Shown here: positions 39,401 through 49,085 of the stretch, one piece after another
Layout of the letters: each line of letters starts with the position of its first letter
Numbering within the stretch: position 1 is the first letter of the stretch
Source of the DNA: Codonopsis lanceolata
Lineage: Eukaryota; Streptophyta; Magnoliopsida; Asterales; Campanulaceae
Length of the DNA stretch: 64,000 bases
Direction of reading: 5' to 3'
Assembly (NCBI GenBank): GCA_013146195.2
Contig: CM028380.1
Location: 81,865,780-81,929,779 of the forward strand
The notes under the pieces: generated by a model
Databases searched by the model: none
The model's input: the letters and a program-made list of their open reading frames with translations, nothing else
Told to the model about the DNA's origin: nothing
Translations under genes and position numbers: made by a program

Positions 39401-42400
39401 ATTAGTGTTGTATAGGTACAGGAAGATGAAAGAACTTATCAAAAAAAAAAAAAAAAATTCACCTGGGAGGCTGTTCCATCGGGAGTGATTTGGAGGATTT
39501 GGAGGGAGAGAAATCGACGGGTTTTCGATAATGAGGAAAAAACCATGGCTGAGCTGAAAAAGATTTTGCTTAATTATCTTTTCTTTTGGTGCTCAGGGTC
39601 TAAATATCTCAACAGTCCCATTCACAATTAGCTTGTAGATTTTGTGCATCATTTTTCTATTGGTTTTTATCTCTTTTGGTAGTGTATACTGAATACTCCT
39701 AATGTACAAAGGACGCGTCACCTTTTTGACGCTCTAAATTCTATTAATACATATTTTACTTATAAAAAAAAGGAAGTTGACTCCAAACAGCAACCTCTTG
39801 GCTCTTCGCAATAGTTTGCATGCCCGACCACCCAGTAGAGTTGATGATACTTATTTATTTGTCATTTCTCTGTAAGTTTCCATATGGAAAAAGTAACAAC
39901 AACTAGTGATGGATCGGAAACTTCAAGACAAGTTAGTCCAGTTGTTGAGCATAAAGCCATAAACCCCGTGATGTTAGACCTTGCAAGTTATAGGGCTGAT
40001 TGTGCAAATTCTTTGAGTTCATAGGTTCGAGGTCAGAGTCCCCTCCCACCCCAGGGAAAATTATGTGAAAGCAATAATACATTGTAAGCAGTTTACTAGT
40101 ATAAATATTAGTTGGGAGTTTATTTGTAATTTCTTCGTATTCAGGTTTTATGCAATTTAAGCTGCTTAGGGTACATTTTCATGCCTATACAAGTGCTCAG
40201 TTTGTAACAGAATAATCTAGGTTTATGAAATTCAGGTATTCCTTCACGTGGTTGCTTATGGTGGCTTCCACTTTGACATTCGACTTCAAGTGTTGGATCT
40301 TAAAAGGAATTCTGCATTTAGCCTTTGTTCCAAATGAAATAGTGCACTTAATTTTATTTATTTATATTTAAGAGTGAAATACTGTATTATAAACAAATAA
40401 GTATCAAAAGACTCAAAACAGGTACTATGTCTTGTGTACACTAGACTTACCTAGAGAGAAGGGAAACCAAATTACAACAAAGCAGTACAAAAACTCCAAA
40501 AGGATTCTATCAAATCTGGCATCATCTTCTATCCAAAAAACAGCGTATGGAGCATAAAAAATTTCAACGTGATTAAGACATTTCCACATTCTCAAAAACC
40601 TTGCCACTTATCTCCCTTCATATGGTCCAAAACAAACGCAATGGAGCTCTATTCTGAAGGTTACTTCTTCTCTTATGTTTGTACAAACTCAGCACTTAGC
40701 AGCTGCTCCTTTACTGACCATGGCATGACCCACTAGGTATGGAACAAAGAGACCCAAAAAAACTTCACAACTTGTTATTTTGCAGTGAAAGAGTAAAAGA
40801 TTCAGACTTTCTCCATCATGATTGCATCAAAAGGACCAATTTACATAAATCTCCAACATGTCTATATTAATGTCCCCATTAGAATGGCTTCAGTGGCACA
40901 TAAATGAGGTGGAGGGAGTACTTGTCTACCTTGACTACTAGCTACACATATCGAGCTTCAATATTTTGGTCTTAACCACGAAACACATACGAGTGATTCA
41001 AATATCTAACTATGAATATGTTAAGACCCTTGGCAATAGCATGAATATCATAATTTCCTAAAGCTGATATTCTTGAACAACTCAACTAAGTTAAGCCTTG
41101 GTATTTAGTACCAATGACAAAAGGTTATTTAACAGAAATCTTTCCTCAAACTTGAGTTAGGTCCAAAGATAGGTCCTCCTTTAAACCACAACTCAAGTAA
41201 AATTTATGTTCTTAGTCATGATTATCAAAGTTCATTTCCGCTTACTCTACCTCTAGGACAATAACATTGATACCTCCTCCAATCTGGCCCCTTTTTTTTA
41301 TAGGTAAGTGTATGTGTGTGACCCCTTGCTGGTATGGGGATTTGAATCATAGACCTCAAGGTCATTGCTCGAGTGCCCTTGCCATTACTTATTTAGCCTA
41401 CTGCACATAACTGACCTCAAAAGTGATAGTAATTAGTGAAACATTATCTCACATATGAAAAGATTTATGTAGTTTACCGTGAAGTACAACACCATTGCAG
41501 TGAGATAAGAAAAACAGAAACAAGACCAAAAATTAACAACTTGTAGAAAAATCCAAAAGGAACTAATATGGATCACAAACAATAATGCACGTTAAGATTG
41601 AAACAGCAACTCTTAACAATCATTGTGCAACAAAGATGTATCTTTTTCTCTAGGGAAAACTGCCTTGTTCAATTACGGCCTTAAGGAAATTACCAGTAGC
41701 ATTCATGAGAAGTTCCTCACCGATAATTTTGGCATGCAGACTGCATAATTATAGATGAAGTTTGATACAGCTTCTGCTCCAATATCTGCATTTAGTGATA
41801 GCAATGTGTTAATTCTTTCTATTATTCGTTTTATTTTCATTTCGAGGGGTCTGGTTGATAAAAAAACTAAGGCATACTTATCCTTTATCTCAGATATAAT
41901 CTACTATTAATTTTTGTCACTTCCAATATGTGGAAATCCAGGTTTACACAAATAAATGTAAGTATTTACACAAAGCGTGAGGGAATGTAATTCTCCAATT
42001 TTGTATTTAGATGATGCAGAAAACCAAGTATACGGTTAAGCATAACCATTTGCACCAAGTTTCATATTTTAACCTTTCAAGTTATGAAACTTCACAAATC
42101 GCCTACGTTCAAAAATAACAATAATAATAAGGGAGAGTTCCACCATAATAATCACTTATCCACTACACTCATTAATAACTACTTTAATTCAGCTTATGTT
42201 AGGACAAACATACTACTTTAATTCAGCTTATGTTAGGACAAACATACCCTTAAATAGTCACTCACTATAAGTGTACAATATATTTTCTAAATTACTTTTG
42301 ATTCACATTCCTGTCGATCAAAGGGAGCCATTTTTTCTCTTCATATTTTTAAGTAAAATTAGACAGTCTTTTTGAGGATAGTTTTGTTTATATTCAAATA

Positions 42401-45400
42401 TGCTTGTTGTGGCTACAATTATTTTTTTCTTGCTGTTGCATTTGAATGTTATTGACTTTATCAAGTGGCCTTTCAACACTATCTTTTATTTTTTCTCAAT
42501 TTTCAATATATCCAATGAACAATGTATTTTTATTTTCCGCCCTCTAGCTTGAAGATTCATATTAGATTATTTAAGCTCATAAGAAAGTTGTGTTGTCTAC
42601 AAGTATGAAGTTTTATTAATAAAGTAAAAGGTAATATAAAATATGAATGTCAATCACATAATTAAGATTTCTATTTTCGATAAATCTTGTTTTTGCTATA
42701 TCATCAAGAAAATATAGGCTAGTTTTAATAATAACAATTATTATTATTATTACAACAAATTCATTCTCAAAAAAAAAAAAAATCATAACATAAACACAAC
42801 TTAAGTCTCCAAAAGAAAAACCCAAATTCCACCGTTAATTTTATAAAAACAAAAAACTAAATGCTTCAATAAAACATGGATGCTACAGCTATGCGTCGTA
42901 TAATGAAAAAGGATAGTGAGATTACCACCTGTTTTGAGTTGTACTATGAATTTCTTCACAAAGAACTCCAAAGAAAGCTTTCCCAGAGATTTAAAGATTG
43001 ATACACTGTCCCTTGAAGAAACTTTTGTTATGTCAATAGTTTCTAATAGCAGCAAAGCTTCCTTCTGTCGGTTAGCTTGGCACAAGGCTACCAAATAACT
43101 CGCTGCAACATCCATCGTGACAGTGAGATTCCATAATCAAATTAAGGTGCACATAGACTCCTCAAAGAGTGATCATTCCATTTGAATTACTATAACAATT
43201 AACAGTGTACAAAAGACCATAATAAATAAGAATATCCAAGATTTATTAACTACAAAATGGTCCATTGAAGTTCATTTTTAATGAATGACTTCACACTCCC
43301 TAAGAATTCTCAAACGAATATGAGAAAAAGAAGAGCTAAATGAACCCCTTATTGGGGATTCCTCATCCAAACCAAAAGGGCAACGTTAATGGCTAATTGG
43401 TCACCCTTCTCACTGGATGCATATTATTGAGGTGTGCCAATGGGCCACCTATGTCCAGTTTAACTTTCTCTTCTTTCGAGTTCTCCTTGCTCTGTCAATA
43501 GCATTTCTTCAAAAGTTGGCTACCTCGGGTCTGAATGTCAAATATATGAAGAAGAAATAAACACACACACACACATATAAGGAATGCCAATGGCCTGTTC
43601 ATGTAATATATACACCACCCCATTTGCATTCCTAATAATGAGTGTCGTATACTTATCAAAAAAATAATGAGTGTCATATACTTATCAAAAAAATAATGAG
43701 TGTCATATACTTATCAAAAAAATAATAATGAGTGTCATATGGAACAGTGACAGCCATTTATCAATGAGGACGAGTAGTAATCTATGCATTGCTAGATAAG
43801 AATGCTGCTTGAGTGCTAAGCATGAACCTTGAAAGCTTGACTTGTCTGTATCATCATTGTCTGTGATGCTATTACAGAGCTCTTGTATTTTATCTTCATC
43901 ACCAACACTAATCCAAAGCAGCATCTCGTAATAGGCAAATCTTGAAAGTGAATCAGGATTATCATGTTTAATAACATCACCGAAGAAGAAAAATTCTTTA
44001 ACCATACCCATGTCAATCAGATACATTAGAAATGGACCATAAGATTCTTCCTTGATTGGGAAACCCTGATCCCTCATCGTTGTGAAGAGCTGATAGGCAT
44101 TGTAGTTCTGCTCTAAAAGAGCATCTTCGTCTTCTGCTTTCCTGGCCCTGTCTATGCATAGACGTATCAATGCGCTAAATTCTTTTAAGCCAGTTTCACG
44201 TCCCAATCTACCAAACACATGGACGGTAGCATCTGCCCCCAGCTTCTTTCCACACATATTGACAAGCCTATCAAAACGATCAAATTGTGTACTCTTAAAG
44301 ACCCACTTTTGCTTCCTTTGACGTGATACTTCTTTCCGACGCAGTGATACATTGCTGTTTGATATGTCCGTAAACCATGGCATAACCATCTCATGTTCCA
44401 AAGGTTGTTCATTGTTAGTCGAATCAGGAGCAACACGCCAATCGAGATGTGTGTTTTCTGCAGTTAAGATAGTAAGTATGTAAATAATATGATAGAGCCC
44501 TAAGGGCTTAAACTAGTCAAGTCTAGTATATAAACTTAAATCAATGGATGAATGAAGGACCTGAGCGAGCAAATCATGTAGACATTCAGTCAACACTTCA
44601 TATGTGCAAATGTGTCATACGCTAGAACATCCAATCCAAGTCATAAACAGTTTTCTAAGGTGGATAATATTTTTTCAATCCGAGTGAAGTTCCATGGCTC
44701 TCCCAGAACAAATGCAATAAGTACAGATTATTTGGATGGCCAGAGGACTACAAAAAGGCGATAACCAAGAAGATACAACAAAGGAGAAATTTAAATCAAT
44801 TTGATTACTTACCAACCAATACGGAAGTTATTTCCCCGGATAATCTTTTTGCCGGATCTACATAACAACACCACATATCGTACTGGTTAAAATCTTCAAG
44901 CATTTACATATTTCTCTTTACCACTATGTTTGGTCACTTCAAAAACTCAAACCATATAAGGAAACATTAACTACAAACGATATTGGGAGAAAATCAAAAG
45001 TATTCATTGTAACACAACAGTTTGAAAGCATAGCTCTGCACTCCTATGACTATGACATATACTACCTCCGTTCCCAAAGTAGTGTCCCTTTCGTGAACAA
45101 AATGGAAAGCTAAGCTTAGAATCCTGAACAAAAAGGGGGACATCATTTGGGATGGAGGGTGTACTATCAATCATCATGAAATAAGTCAGTTATTATACTT
45201 CGTACGAAAGAGAAACATGATGTTTTACTACGTCGTTAACATATAGTTTTCGGAAAATGCCTTAGGTTCAAATTAAGTAGTGACAATAAGGAGAGTGAAC
45301 TCAAGTGTGCCAGCAATGTGCTCGAGAAAATGCCAAGGCATACCGAAGAGGGAATCTGAGTCATCAAAGTCGATTCTACCAGTGACTATCTGACTGAGAG

Positions 45401-45599
45401 GTCCTGAGAACGAGTTCTGTGGGTGTGATAATTGGAAGAAGGTGTCATGTGATGAAGATGAAGAGGTGCCAATGGATGAAACATAAGGTTTTAGGGTTAA
45501 GTCCTCGGAGGCAGTCTTTGCGGAGACGGAAGCGGCGTAGGCAGCCTTAGAGGCAGAACGGAAGAGCTTGCCCAGCTTTCTGGCCTTGGAGACGGGCAT
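18346..45599 (-). CDS. P-class pentatricopeptide repeat protein, 16 exons, predicted mitochondrial
   Basis: PPR proteins bind organellar RNA and act in its splicing, cleavage or stability; the target here is unknown. Exons in transcript order: 45599-45344, 44857-44813, 44457-43828, 43102-42926, 41785-41721, 36072-35965, 34912-34799, 28544-28449, 28343-28245, 27934-27815, 26427-26323, 20741-20577, 20480-20353, 20270-20192, 20077-19860, 18514-18346. All introns are GT-AG, phases agree, and the sum is 2574 nt (857 aa + TGA). The start MPVSKARKLGKLFRS is basic and Ala/Ser rich, a mitochondrial-type presequence. Helical PPR units cover residues about 392-660, with exons 6-11 (96-120 nt, phase 0) each close to one repeat, e.g. 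NLVPTASIYNAIMAGYF and KPDSQTFSYIINNC. The C-terminus is a Lys run. It resembles the Arabidopsis At4g21880/At4g04790-type proteins from memory. The intact frame suggests a working gene. Confidence 0.9.
18515..19859 (-). other. PPR intron 15
   Basis: This 1345-bp intron includes a plus-strand open frame of 93 codons (18604-18885) without recognisable domain. It is followed by GTGACGGATGCA...GGGGGCAGCATCCCC (about 18882-18930), which looks like the edge of a transposon remnant. 19000-19400 is non-coding. Confidence 0.6.
21060..21855 (-). pseudogene. hAT transposase fragment (BED finger + DUF659-like), decayed
   Basis: Minus-strand frames pieced by eye show a BED-finger pair CIFC (about 21760), a linker with QHIVGGF, VSLEVKDEINNCM, an acidic DDDEIEIEIGDG segment, and then NANFQAMIDAIKNA and a PLLKK-like helix, as in the plant DUF659 hAT proteins. 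Several stops and frame changes are present. It starts and ends inside PPR intron 11, and no terminal repeats were found. Confidence 0.65.
22005..23275 (-). mobile_element. L1-type LINE, 5'-truncated, with AT-rich insertion
   Basis: The end of ORF2 is visible on the minus strand. A zf-RVT segment (EAILTGENL, LVFYVQRH) lies at about 23270-23090, and the last part (LWNLLLVMFKL, WEAIPLAGCWKLWGERNRR) at about 22420-22220. The 3' tail GTGACGCGTCCTTTGTACAC (plus-strand text, 22058-22077) is shared with copies at 29.2 and 39.7 kb. Between the two coding parts, about 22560-23090 is AT-rich and unrelated, probably a later insertion. Confidence 0.75.
23310..23549. mobile_element. Stowaway MITE
   Basis: The element is 240 bp with ends CTCCCTCTGTTCCA and TGGAATGGAGGGAG (the reverse complement of the latter is CTCCCTCCATTCCA). 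TA at 23308-23309 and 23550-23551 is the Tc1/mariner target duplication. It is non-coding and lies inside PPR intron 11. Confidence 0.9.
23930..24660. mobile_element. non-autonomous hAT-like element rich in GGATACG motifs
   Basis: The ends CTAGGTTGCATGGATACGG and, reverse-complemented, CTATGATGCATGGATATG are imperfect inverted repeats. The 8-bp flanks ACGTTGTA at 23922-23929 and 24661-24668 match exactly, as expected for hAT. Both subterminal parts are dense in GGATACG/CGTATCC words. A (CT)n run lies near 24369-24402. No transposase is present. Confidence 0.75.
26428..27814 (-). other. PPR intron 10
   Basis: This 1.39-kb intron contains a run of 13-14 C (about 27107-27121). It also has a tandem repeat of about 75 bp in which CGGCTAGGATCAAGT... 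/ TGGCTAGGATCAAGT... recurs at 27183 and 27246. No mobile element is recognised. Confidence 0.65.
29085..29240 (+). mobile_element. severely 5'-truncated LINE, 3' tail only
   Basis: ATACTCCTAGCGTACAAAGG, then ATGCGTCACC, TTTGACGC and TTATGAAAAAAAAAA match the 3' ends of the LINEs at 22.0 and 39.7 kb. Almost nothing of ORF2 remains. It is antisense to the PPR gene. Confidence 0.75.
29848..31395. mobile_element. MULE-like element with about 190-bp inverted repeats
   Basis: Left arm 29848-30040 and right arm about 31215-31393 are inverted copies; both contain CATACTAAGGTTTGTGCCAC when oriented alike. The left terminus GGCAAAAATACATTTTTCCC resembles that of the nested MULE at 12933 (GGCCAAAATATGTTTTACCC). 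The right arm lacks the outermost 15-20 bases, and I could not find a 9-bp duplication, so that end is damaged. The interior (30.05-31.2 kb) has T/C-rich leader-like sequence and short open frames without domains. Confidence 0.7.
31400..32150 (-). mobile_element. possible LTR remnant with promoter-like sequence
   Basis: On the minus strand a repetitive CCTAGTA(A)ATAGGGTTT tract leads to CTAGTATAAATAGGTATTTA (about 31658-31677), a TATA-like motif. A typical LTR leader with TTTCTTAAATGTTAGGAAGT follows. No second LTR or target duplication was found, so limits and family are uncertain. It begins where the neighbouring MULE-like element loses its right end. Confidence 0.35.
33071..33250. mobile_element. 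hairpin-forming MITE
   Basis: Arms at 33071-33130 and 33187-33250 are inverted copies sharing CATCCCAATCTAGGTGGCA. They are separated by about 55 bp, so the whole could fold as one hairpin. The target duplication was not identified, so the superfamily is open. Confidence 0.6.
34913..35964 (-). other. PPR intron 6
   Basis: This 1.05-kb intron holds the SINE at 35757-35864 in antisense orientation to the gene. Nothing else is recognised. Confidence 0.7.
35757..35864 (+). mobile_element. tRNA-derived SINE with target duplication
   Basis: This is a 108-bp unit with a box-B-like GGTTCCAATCTCC, the diagnostic TGGCAAGGGCACTC upstream, a 3' end CACTTACCTATC and an A-run. It is flanked by the 14-bp direct repeat AAGGTGCCCCTAGT at 35743-35756 and 35865-35878. 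Two diverged relatives lie in PPR intron 5. Confidence 0.85.
37207..37288 (-). mobile_element. SINE copy, same family as 35757
   Basis: The reverse complement reads GAGATGGCAAGGGCACTCAT, CCTTGAGGTCC, a degraded box B TTTCCAATCC, GGTCACACTTACCCAT and an A-run. It has diverged and no target duplication is recognised. Confidence 0.75.
37735..37925. repeat. 99-bp tandem duplication
   Basis: TCTCAGTCATCTGTA...TCCTT and GTTCTCCA...AGATCGAGAAAA occur twice, starting at 37744 and 37843. The copies show a handful of differences. Confidence 0.8.
38940..39775 (+). mobile_element. L1-type LINE, 5'-truncated, ORF2 C-terminus and 3' tail
   Basis: Plus-strand frames give a zf-RVT domain: VAFFAWKAVNEAILTGDNL, the cysteine/histidine set CFMGNGNDESVNHLLLHC, then WEAVPSGVIWRIWRERNRR and the C-terminus. 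Frame changes occur near 39120 and 39400, the latter beside an A-run. The tail ATACTCCTAATGTACAAAGG, ACGCGTCACC and ACTTATAAAAAAAA matches the LINEs at 22.0 and 29.2 kb. It is antisense to the PPR gene. Confidence 0.85.
40340..40940 (-). mobile_element. second, more decayed LINE fragment
   Basis: On the minus strand, shifting frames resemble the zf-RVT/ORF2 C-terminus: TEAILMGTL, FHCKITSCEVFLGLF, SNRAPLRLFWTI followed by a WREI-like segment. The 3' end lacks the ACGCGTCACC tail of the other LINEs, so it belongs to another lineage. Confidence 0.55.
41291..41390 (-). mobile_element. SINE copy, same family as 35757
   Basis: The reverse complement reads AATGGCAAGGGCACTCGAGC, ACCTTGAGGTC, a box B ATTCAAATCCCC, GGGGTCACAC, CACTTACCTAT and an A-run. 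It inserted in the same orientation as the PPR gene. Confidence 0.8.
41786..42925 (-). other. PPR intron 4
   Basis: This 1.14-kb AT-rich intron contains a 34-bp tandem duplication (42179-42246). No mobile element is recognised. Confidence 0.7.
42179..42246. repeat. 34-bp tandem duplication
   Basis: CTACTTTAATTCAGCTTATG followed by TTAGGACAAACATA is present twice in a row (42179 and 42213) with no visible difference. Confidence 0.9.
43103..43827 (-). other. PPR intron 3
   Basis: This 725-bp intron holds a (CA)n run (about 43561-43574) and the 29-bp minisatellite next to exon 3. No mobile element is recognised. Confidence 0.7.
43634..43740. repeat. 29-bp minisatellite in PPR intron 3
   Basis: AATAATGAGTGTC(A/G)TATAC followed by TTATCAAAAA repeats at 43634, 43663, 43692 and 43724 (period 29-32). 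It starts about 90 bp from the donor of exon 3 and is likely to vary in copy number. Confidence 0.9.
44458..44812 (-). other. PPR intron 2
   Basis: This 355-bp intron contains nothing recognisable. Donor TTG|GTAAGT and acceptor CTGCAG| are both strong. Confidence 0.8.
44858..45343 (-). other. PPR intron 1
   Basis: This 486-bp intron has donor TTCG|GTATGC and acceptor TATGTAG|. It contains the short Stowaway MITE at 45062-45161. Confidence 0.75.
45062..45161. mobile_element. short Stowaway MITE in PPR intron 1
   Basis: This 100-bp element has ends CTACCTCCGTTCCCAAAGTA and, reverse-complemented, CACCCTCCATCCCAAATGAT. TA is present on both sides (45060-45061 and 45162-45163). The two GTCC-containing arms leave almost no unique centre. 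Confidence 0.85.
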
Positions 45600-46850
45600 G
45601 GATCATCTGTTGCCTCTCTTCTGCGGCAGAGTATGCTCTTCCCGTCGCTCACTGTCGATGTACGTTAGATAGCATTTTCCAGCAAAATCGTGGACTCAAG
45701 AGAAGTACGCCTCATGAAACTTCGTAATTCGTATTCACGAGTTGTGACCAAGTCCTCAATCTGAGCATCCAAGTTTTTCACCATTTTTCATGGCATGTGC
45801 CGGAAGGAAAATGCTCTTGTTTGATTTGAAAATTGAAAAATTATAAAAGTGCAAATGTGGAATGAGAATTCAAGCAAATGTCCTTTTTCCTAATATTTTC
45901 ACATATCAAACCGAAATAAAGATTTAGTGCTATACTTAGCATTTATTTTGCACATGCAACAATCATGTACATACTTTTCTACCGTTAGTTAATTGTTCAC
46001 CTACACGTGTCTCAAAAAATTAAATTTACATGACGTTATTCCTCAAAGTTTCAATCAACCATAATAATTTATCACGTGATGTGCAACAATGTTATTTTTA
46101 ATTCTCTTGACTAAAATATTTTTGCAATGTCATGTTAAAAAACTCTACCATATTATAATATAAGTGGCGTAACTAAGAATATTTTTTTTGTGAAAAAGGC
46201 CTCGTAAAGATTATATAAATAGAAAATAAGTTGTAAAAGTAATGAGTTGGAAATAAACGAGGGTTACATATGTATCTAATTTCTCATTCTCTAGCACAAA
46301 TGCCATGATCTAGCAAAATGCAATTATTTTGTTTGGATATCTATTTTTTGGCCTTTTTGTTGTTGTTGTAGTTGATCCAAAATAGTTGTGTTTGAATGTC
46401 ATTTTTAGGTTGTTTTCAAATATGGTTCAATATTTACTCAATGTATTATGTATGATGTGATCATCTTTATTTACTATCGATAATTTTCAGCTTAATTTAA
46501 AAAATATAATTACTTGATGCATGATATTCTAATGCCCTCTTGAGTATCTCTTTTGAAGACACGATGATGGTTCTTAACAAAAAAACAAGCCAAAGTGTTC
46601 GCTTACTCAAATTCATAGTTGAACTAATATACATTATCCCTTACAATCTTATCCTCATGAATGGTAAAATATTGTAATGACTTGAATTACTTCAAAAGTG
46701 ATTCAAGATATTTATACTCATACTCAATTGATCAAAAGTGCTAATTGATCGCATTGCAACTAAAAGAACCATGCAGCCGATCCTCCCGGTGTCACTGAAA
46801 AAGTCATACACTTGAAGACATGTGTATTTGGATTTTTTTTTGTTATTTAG
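45600..46850. other. PPR upstream region and AT-rich spacer
   Basis: The first 200 bases to the right of the ATG (45599) are expected to hold the 5' UTR and promoter. I see no clear TATA box, as is common for PPR genes. The remainder is AT-rich without recognisable features. Confidence 0.4.
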
Positions 46851-47045
46851 GCTCCGTTTTTTTCACGAAAAATAACTTTCAAAAAATATTTTCCTTATTT
46901 TTCAGTATTTGGTAATATTAAGAAAATGTAATCAACATAAAAGTTTTTCCGAGTCAACGGAAAAACAAGCCATCTTTTCCGGAAAATGACTTACGAATTT
47001 ATTTTCCATAAGTCATTTTCCAAATGTTGAGAAACCTTCCGCCCC
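46851..47045. mobile_element. MITE-like fragment with GGAAAATGA hairpins
   Basis: It starts GGCTCCGTTTTTTTCACG and is followed by repeated inverted TTTTCC/GGAAAA words (TTTTCCGGAAAATGACTTA, TAAGTCATTTTCC). This style of sequence is common in plant MITEs that begin GGCTCCGTTTG. The second terminus is not visible. Confidence 0.4.
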
Positions 47046-47534
47046 TTTCCATAATTACGCTTATTTATATACACACACAATATTGCATACAACAAATAAA
47101 TTGTTTATAAATATAAATGGAGTTTTTGCACATTATTTATAAATTATAATTTTAACTTGTTTTTTTAACTCGTGCATTAAACGCACGTCAACTAAATCGT
47201 ACATAAACAAAATAAGGAGGATCAGTTTATTAACAATTGCACATAAATATATCACTAATCATTATAGATTCTAAAAAAATTCCTCATACACAATATTTGT
47301 TGTCTTATTAGTTAGTTTTTTATCATTACCGCATATCAATATCTTCAAACCAAAATAATTTGTTATCCTATAAACTACGACATATAACTATTCATGGTTA
47401 AATACTGGTTTTTAAAATAAAATAAAAAAGAGACCTACGTGAAATTATTGGCTTTAGCACTTGTTAATTGTCATTGCATATTATATCAGCAATGGAAATT
47501 GTCTTCTCTGGAATTTGAAAGACAGTCTTACATC
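47046..47534. other. AT-rich spacer
   Basis: Nothing recognisable lies between the MITE-like fragment and the hAT element. Confidence 0.5.
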
Positions 47535-48424
47535 CAGGGCCGGCCCTGTAAAATATGGAGCCTAAGGCTGATTAAATCATATAGGGTCCTTCGTTTGTAA
47601 CATTTTTTTCTATTTTTAAAAAAATTAAAGAAACAAATATATAATATTAAAAAAAACATTTCATTACAAAGTCATTGAAATAACACACGAAAAAAAAATT
47701 CAAGTTTTATTATCACTCAAAAAACAAACAAACAACGTTCTTAGTTATCAAGTACATTTTCTCTATTTTAGTATATAGTATACATTGTTGTTTTATAATT
47801 AGACTTGCACAAATAAAAAATATATTATGCTTTTAAAAAAATCCATTATATGGGTCTAAGTTGCTAAAAATACAAGTTTTGAGTCTTAATTTACAAATAT
47901 AATGGTTTTAATTATTATTATTTTGTCAAAAATTAACTCAACACAATTACACCTACCTATAGTTGCTCTTCTTAAATATCGATTTTAAAATTTCAAATAG
48001 AATATCTTTAAAAATTGTGTATTTTTATATATATATTGTACTTACAATACACATAGCTTTTCCCAATATGTATCATAAAATTAAAATTTTGATACACGAT
48101 ACATATCTATGATTTATCAACTATATGATAAATCAAAGAATTCAAATTTCCAAATTCCAAAATGGCAAAATTACTAGGTTAAATGTGAGAAAAACAAAAA
48201 AATAGAATAAATAGGTCACATAACATACTTTAATAATTAAACTAATTAAGAAAATTTGAAGAAAAAAGTGATTCCTGCTGGATAGGTAGTTTAGGGATTA
48301 TTATTATTATTATTATTATTTAATAATACAAAGGGTAATTTTTAAATTTGGGGCCCGAAAAATTGGGTATGTTTTAGGGGACCAAGGCCATGGTCTCACA
48401 TGTCTTGCAGCTGGGCCGGCCCTG
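47535..48424. mobile_element. non-autonomous hAT element with CAGGGCCGGCCC ends
   Basis: The left end is CAGGGCCGGCCCTGTAAAAT, and the right end reverse-complements to CAGGGCCGGCCCAGCTGCAA. The exact 8-bp duplication CTTACATC lies at 47527-47534 and 48425-48432. Each terminus contains GGGCCGGCCC, a perfect palindrome. The 890-bp interior is AT-rich with an (ATT)n run (about 48299-48324) and no transposase frame. Confidence 0.92.
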
Positions 48425-48432
48425 CTTACATC

Positions 48433-48649
48433 AGATAAAGTTAATGATAATCTTTGGATAAAAACATTTTCTCCAACATTGCTTCGTTTCAAAAATTTTG
48501 TTTCAACTTTCAACAATGTGATCTCTAAGATTTATAGTGATTAGTTTTGTTTCATTGCAATACCCCGCAGCATGGTTAATGTTTCTCGATAGCATTACTG
48601 AACACTAATTTTAAGTGTCAATTCATGACTTGACAACCCCGAACACTTT
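48433..48649. other. spacer between two elements
   Basis: Nothing recognisable. Confidence 0.5.
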
Positions 48650-49050
48650 GGGCATGTTTAATTTAACTTATCTGGTAGTGCTTATGACTTATAACTTACT
48701 ATAGGTTGTTTTTGAAACGTTTGATTTCACTTATGGTAAAATAAGTCATAAGTCATGTACAAACCACTTAAAGCACATATAAGACCATAAGTTATAAGCA
48801 CTAAGCATATTGATTAATTCTACTTTCCAAAAACATGTGAGTCATCTTCTTTATTGAAATTTTATATATTCCAATATTACCCTTCTTAATAATAGTAATA
48901 AAAACAAAAAGTAATAATAATAATTATTATTATAATAAATAACAATAATAAAAAGAATTATAATAATATTAATAAATAATAATATGAATAATGATAATAG
49001 TTATAGTAATAATAAAAATAATAAATATAGTATTAATAATGATAAATATA

Positions 49051-49085
<35 letters not shown>

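Larger units (their letters stand above)
36073..41720 (-). other. PPR intron 5, 5.65 kb
   Basis: The intron contains two SINE copies (37207-37288, 41291-41390), a 99-bp tandem duplication (37735-37925) and two LINE fragments (38940-39775, 40340-40940), listed separately. 36.1-37.2 and 38.0-38.9 kb show no recognisable element. Confidence 0.75.

Noticed and set aside
39970..40070. Another tRNA-derived SINE (GGTTCGAGGTCAGAGTCCCC)
   Set aside because: Only a box-B-like word is present; no matching box A, tail or target duplication was seen.
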